NCBI RefSeq assembly: GCF_030651995.1
Contig: NZ_JAUSBN010000038.1
Coordinates: forward strand, 1-64,000
Direction: 5' to 3'
Source: Reyranella sp.
GTDB lineage: Bacteria > Pseudomonadota > Alphaproteobacteria > Reyranellales > Reyranellaceae
DNA: 64,000 nt
The translations under genes and the position numbers were made by a program. Below, in pieces: positions 61,614 through 64,000 of the stretch (the stretch's first letter is position 1; the number at the start of each line of letters is the position of its first letter). Under the pieces are notes generated by a model that worked only from the letters and a program-made list of their open reading frames with translations, ran no database searches and was not told the DNA's origin.

Positions 61614-62318
61614 TCAACGGGCCGATGCGAGGCGGGCCAGCGCCTCGGGCAGGGCGTCGAATCGGTCGATCACGGCATCGGCGCCGAGCTCACTCGCGGG
61701 CCTGGCGGTGTAGCCCCAGCTCACCAGCACGGCGGGGATACCGGCGCCGCGGGCGGCCTCGGCGTCATGCGTGGAATCGCCGATCATCACGGCGCGCTTG
61801 GGGTCGCCGCCCATGCGCTCCAGCAGCATCAGGATGTGGCGCGGATCGGGCTTGCGCACCGGGAAGCTGTCGGCACCGGCCACGTCGCTGATCGGCGGCA
61901 TCAGCTTCAGGTGCTCGAGGATCATGCGCGAGGGTTTCTCGAACTTGTTGGTGCAGACGCCCTGTTTCAGGCCGAGGCCTGCGAAGGTGTTGACCACGTC
62001 GGCGACGCCGGCGAAGGCGGTGGTATGGCTGATCGGGTCGGCCTCGTAGTAGCGCACGAACTCGCGCGTCACCGAGGTCAGGGTCTCGTCGTCGAGCGAT
62101 CGGCCATGCTTGGCGAAGGCCTTGCCCATGGTGACCTTGCTGCCCTGGCCCATGAAGATCCGGACATCGTCCTCGGTGACGGGCGGCAGGCCATGGTCGG
62201 CCAGGACGTTGCTGACGGCCAGCTGCATGTCCTTGGCGCTGTCGATCAGGGTGCCGTCGAGATCGTACAGGACGGTCTCGAAACGGGCGGTGATGAGTTT
62301 CTCGGCATCTGTCTGCAT
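61614..62318 (-). CDS. gph: HAD hydrolase, phosphoglycolate phosphatase-like
   Basis: A 234-residue HAD phosphatase. Motif I is VLYDLDGTLIDS, motif II GVCTNKFEKPS, motif III the Lys in RKPDPRH, motif IV VMIGDSTHDAEAA. These fit phosphoglycolate phosphatase, which removes 2-phosphoglycolate made during DNA repair and Calvin-cycle oxygenation. Start ATG 62318; an ATG at 62354 would add 12 residues. Its minus-strand start lies 150 nt from the plus-strand methyltransferase start. Other HAD phosphatases of the same branch cannot be excluded. Confidence 0.85.
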   Translation of the reverse strand: MQTDAEKLITARFETVLYDLDGTLIDSAKDMQLAVSNVLADHGLPPVTEDDVRIFMGQGSKVTMGKAFAKHGRSLDDETLTSVTREFVRYYEADPISHTTAFAGVADVVNTFAGLGLKQGVCTNKFEKPSRMILEHLKLMPPISDVAGADSFPVRKPDPRHILMLLERMGGDPKRAVMIGDSTHDAEAARGAGIPAVLVSWGYTARPASELGADAVIDRFDALPEALARLASAR

Positions 62319-62468
62319 GCCGCTTTCTCTAGCATGCGGCGGCGCCTGGCTCATCAGCGCCGTCCGGCAGGGTGAGGGGCCTTGCCAGCCCAGCCGCGGG
62401 GCGCCTATCTGGTTTTCACTCAAGAGGTCAGGCGGGCCGGTTCGGCACTGATCTGACGGAATAGGGCG

Positions 62469-63134
62469 ATGATACGACCTTCTGCGAACCTGGACTCGAG
62501 CAGTTACGAATTCGCGTACGACAGCCTTCGCGCTCTTGCGGCAGAGCTTCCGTCGAAGGTCGTGTTCGACATCGGTGCCGGCGACGAGCGCATGCGCCGC
62601 GTCGAGGAACTGGGCTTCGAGTGGCACGGCTTCGATCTCAAGCCGCGCAAGGAAGCGACGCCCTGGGACCTCAACGATCCCTGTCCCAGCAATCTCACCC
62701 CCGGCGCCGTGATGCTGCTCGATGTCATCGAGCATTGCCTCAATCCGGGGGTGGCGCTGCGAAACATCGCAGCAGTGCTGCCCGCCGGCGCCCGGATCGT
62801 GGTGACGGTGCCCAATCCCGGCTGGAGCCGCAGCCGTATCGACGTGCTGCTGAAAGGCGTTCCGTCCTGCTTCACGCAATCGGATCTCGACGACAACCAC
62901 CACGTCTTCACGCCGTGGCCGCACATCCTGGAAAAGATGCTGCGCGACGTCGGGCTCGTCGTGGAGAAGTACGTGACGCTCGACGGCAGGACCCGGGTGT
63001 TCAGGCGCCCCTTGTCGATCACCTATCCGATCCGCTGCCTGGCGTCGCTGGCCACCGTCGCGATCGAGGCGGCCGACCCGTCGTCCTGCGGCATGAGCTT
63101 CGGCTTCGTTGCACGGAAGATCGCGCCCGCATGA
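62469..63134 (+). CDS. Class I SAM-dependent methyltransferase-like protein
   Basis: A 221-residue Rossmann methyltransferase. Motif I is VVFDIGAGDERMRRVEE (~31-47), the post-I acid lies in WHGFDLKPRKEA, and MLLDVIEHCLNPGVAL (~81-96) is the type-11/23 motif. The C-terminal third (HVFTPWPHILEKMLRDVGL) fits the group. Substrate unknown. It overlaps the glmU start by four bases, so it may belong to cell-envelope sugar metabolism. ATG 62469. Confidence 0.85.
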   Translation: MIRPSANLDSSSYEFAYDSLRALAAELPSKVVFDIGAGDERMRRVEELGFEWHGFDLKPRKEATPWDLNDPCPSNLTPGAVMLLDVIEHCLNPGVALRNIAAVLPAGARIVVTVPNPGWSRSRIDVLLKGVPSCFTQSDLDDNHHVFTPWPHILEKMLRDVGLVVEKYVTLDGRTRVFRRPLSITYPIRCLASLATVAIEAADPSSCGMSFGFVARKIAPA

Positions 63135-64000
63135 AGTCGCCCATTGCCGTGGTCGTCCTGGCAGCCGGTGCCGGAACGCGCATGAAGTCGGCCCTGCCGA
63201 AGGTGCTGCATCGCCTGGCCAATCGCCCCATGCTGGCCCATGTGCTGGCCCATGCCGAGGCGCTGAAGCCGAGCCGCATCGTGGGGGTGATCGCGCCCGG
63301 CGCCACCGAGGTGGCTCAGGCTTTCGCGCCGCATCCGACGGTGGTCCAAAAGAACCCGCTGGGAACGGGGCATGCCGCCAGGGCGGCCCTGCCGGCTCTT
63401 TCGGGGCACGACGGGCCGGTCCTGGTCGTGTTCGGCGATGCGCCGCTGGTAACGACGGCCAGCCTTCGCAGGCTGGTTGCCGCCTGCCGCAGGGCCGGGG
63501 CCGCCGTTGGCGTGCTGGGCTTCGTTGCCCGCGATCCCGCGCCGTACGGGCGGCTCATCGTACAGGACGGCGAACTGGTGAAGATCGTCGAGAGCAGGGA
63601 CGCCGACGCGGCCGAGCGGACGGTCGCCTTCTCCAACTCCGGCGTGATGTGCATCGACGGGCGGCTGATCGCGTCGCTGCTCGGCGCCATCCGCAACGAC
63701 AATGCGAAGCGCGAGTTCTACCTCACCGATGCCGTGCGTCTGGCGCGTGAAGCCGGTCACAGGGCGATCGCGGTGGCGGGCGAGGAGGCGGAGTTCCAGG
63801 GCATCAATTCGCGGGCCGAGCTGGCGGCGGCCGAACAGGCCCTGCAGCAGCGGTTGCGCACCGCCGCGATGGCGGGTGGCGTTACCATGACCGATCCCGG
63901 CACGGTCTGGCTGTCGGCCGACACGAAATTCGGAACCGACGTCACGATCGGCCCCAACGTGCGCTTCGGGCCGGGGGTGACCGTCGGGTCGGACACCGTC
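63131..64000 (+). CDS. glmU: Bifunctional GlmU, N-acetylglucosamine-1-phosphate uridyltransferase/acetyltransferase (5' part)
   Basis: Starts at ATG 63131 (overlapping the previous stop by four bases) and runs off the window after 290 codons. GlmU makes UDP-N-acetylglucosamine. The uridyltransferase domain has AVVVLAAGAGTRMKSALPKVLH (pyrophosphorylase signature), QKNPLGTGHAARAALP, VVFGDAPLV, and the EGQGINSRAEL-like EFQGINSRAEL. The left-handed beta-helix of the acetyltransferase domain begins near residue 250 (GVTMTDPGTVW, KFGTDVTIGPNVRFGPGV). The rest lies beyond the window. Confidence 0.96.
   Translation, partial: MKSPIAVVVLAAGAGTRMKSALPKVLHRLANRPMLAHVLAHAEALKPSRIVGVIAPGATEVAQAFAPHPTVVQKNPLGTGHAARAALPALSGHDGPVLVVFGDAPLVTTASLRRLVAACRRAGAAVGVLGFVARDPAPYGRLIVQDGELVKIVESRDADAAERTVAFSNSGVMCIDGRLIASLLGAIRNDNAKREFYLTDAVRLAREAGHRAIAVAGEEAEFQGINSRAELAAAEQALQQRLRTAAMAGGVTMTDPGTVWLSADTKFGTDVTIGPNVRFGPGVTVGSDTV

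Overview
The window looks like chromosomal DNA of a high-GC alphaproteobacterium, by impression a soil Reyranella/Rhizobiales-like lineage. The grounds are the strong G/C third-position bias, gene families typical of that group (phnW-phnA-phnY with a LysR regulator, ChrR-type anti-sigma factor, HAD phosphatase close to glmU) and palindromic intergenic repeats of a kind common there. The genus is inference. No phage, transposase, integrase, rRNA or CRISPR array was seen.

Layout. 1-720 is the end of a glutamine synthetase family gene. 745-8928 (minus) is a complete four-gene Wadjet (JetABCD) anti-plasmid operon of the DUF2397/DUF2398/TIGR02680/TIGR02679 type, with 4-nt ATGA overlaps at every junction. 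9246-18262 holds a dimethylglycine-dehydrogenase-like flavoprotein, a Na/Pi cotransporter, a LysR regulator and the divergent phnW-phnA-phnY operon, which takes 2-aminoethylphosphonate (AEP) to acetate and phosphate. 18450-28157 is mixed: a DUF3300/DUF2950 pair, a BASS-type transporter, two PEP-mutase/ICL-fold paralogues, a rhodanese, an MFS porter, RidA, a Baeyer-Villiger-type monooxygenase and an MhpD-like hydratase. 28520-35935 is a putative AEP ABC transporter (phnS-phnT-phnU) coupled to a flavin amine oxidase, then a class III PLP enzyme and an agmatinase-family ureohydrolase. 35993-49775 carries hydrolases, an Fe-ADH, an M20 peptidase, an ECF sigma/ChrR-like anti-sigma pair, an M81 peptidase, two Fe(II)/2-oxoglutarate oxygenases (one fused to a peroxiredoxin-like domain), dihydroxyacetone kinase, an MFS pump, a histidine phosphatase and a GNAT. 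49785-55700 (minus) is a liv-type branched-chain/amide ABC transporter with an embedded CoA-ligase alpha-type protein.

55830-61168 is the most novel part. It contains a stand-alone adenylation-carrier-thioesterase protein, two tiny reading frames, an asparagine-synthase-fold cyclase and, about 340 nt further on, a 59-residue peptide. That peptide carries an exact lasso-peptide leader motif (YxxPxLxxxGx5T), followed by a Thr/Gly/Asn-rich core with Asp at position 9. No lasso B protease, PqqD-like B1 or exporter is visible, so this is an incomplete or unconventional lasso-like RiPP locus. It ends beside a tRNA-Val(CAC) gene. 61614-64000 returns to core functions: a phosphoglycolate-phosphatase-like HAD enzyme, a methyltransferase and the start of glmU.

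Phosphonate use is the clearest shared theme: import (28520-32436), catabolism (14379-18262) and phosphate handling (11684-13369) lie within about 25 kb. Five palindromic elements lie between transcription units; two belong to one sequence family and sit directly upstream of start codons.
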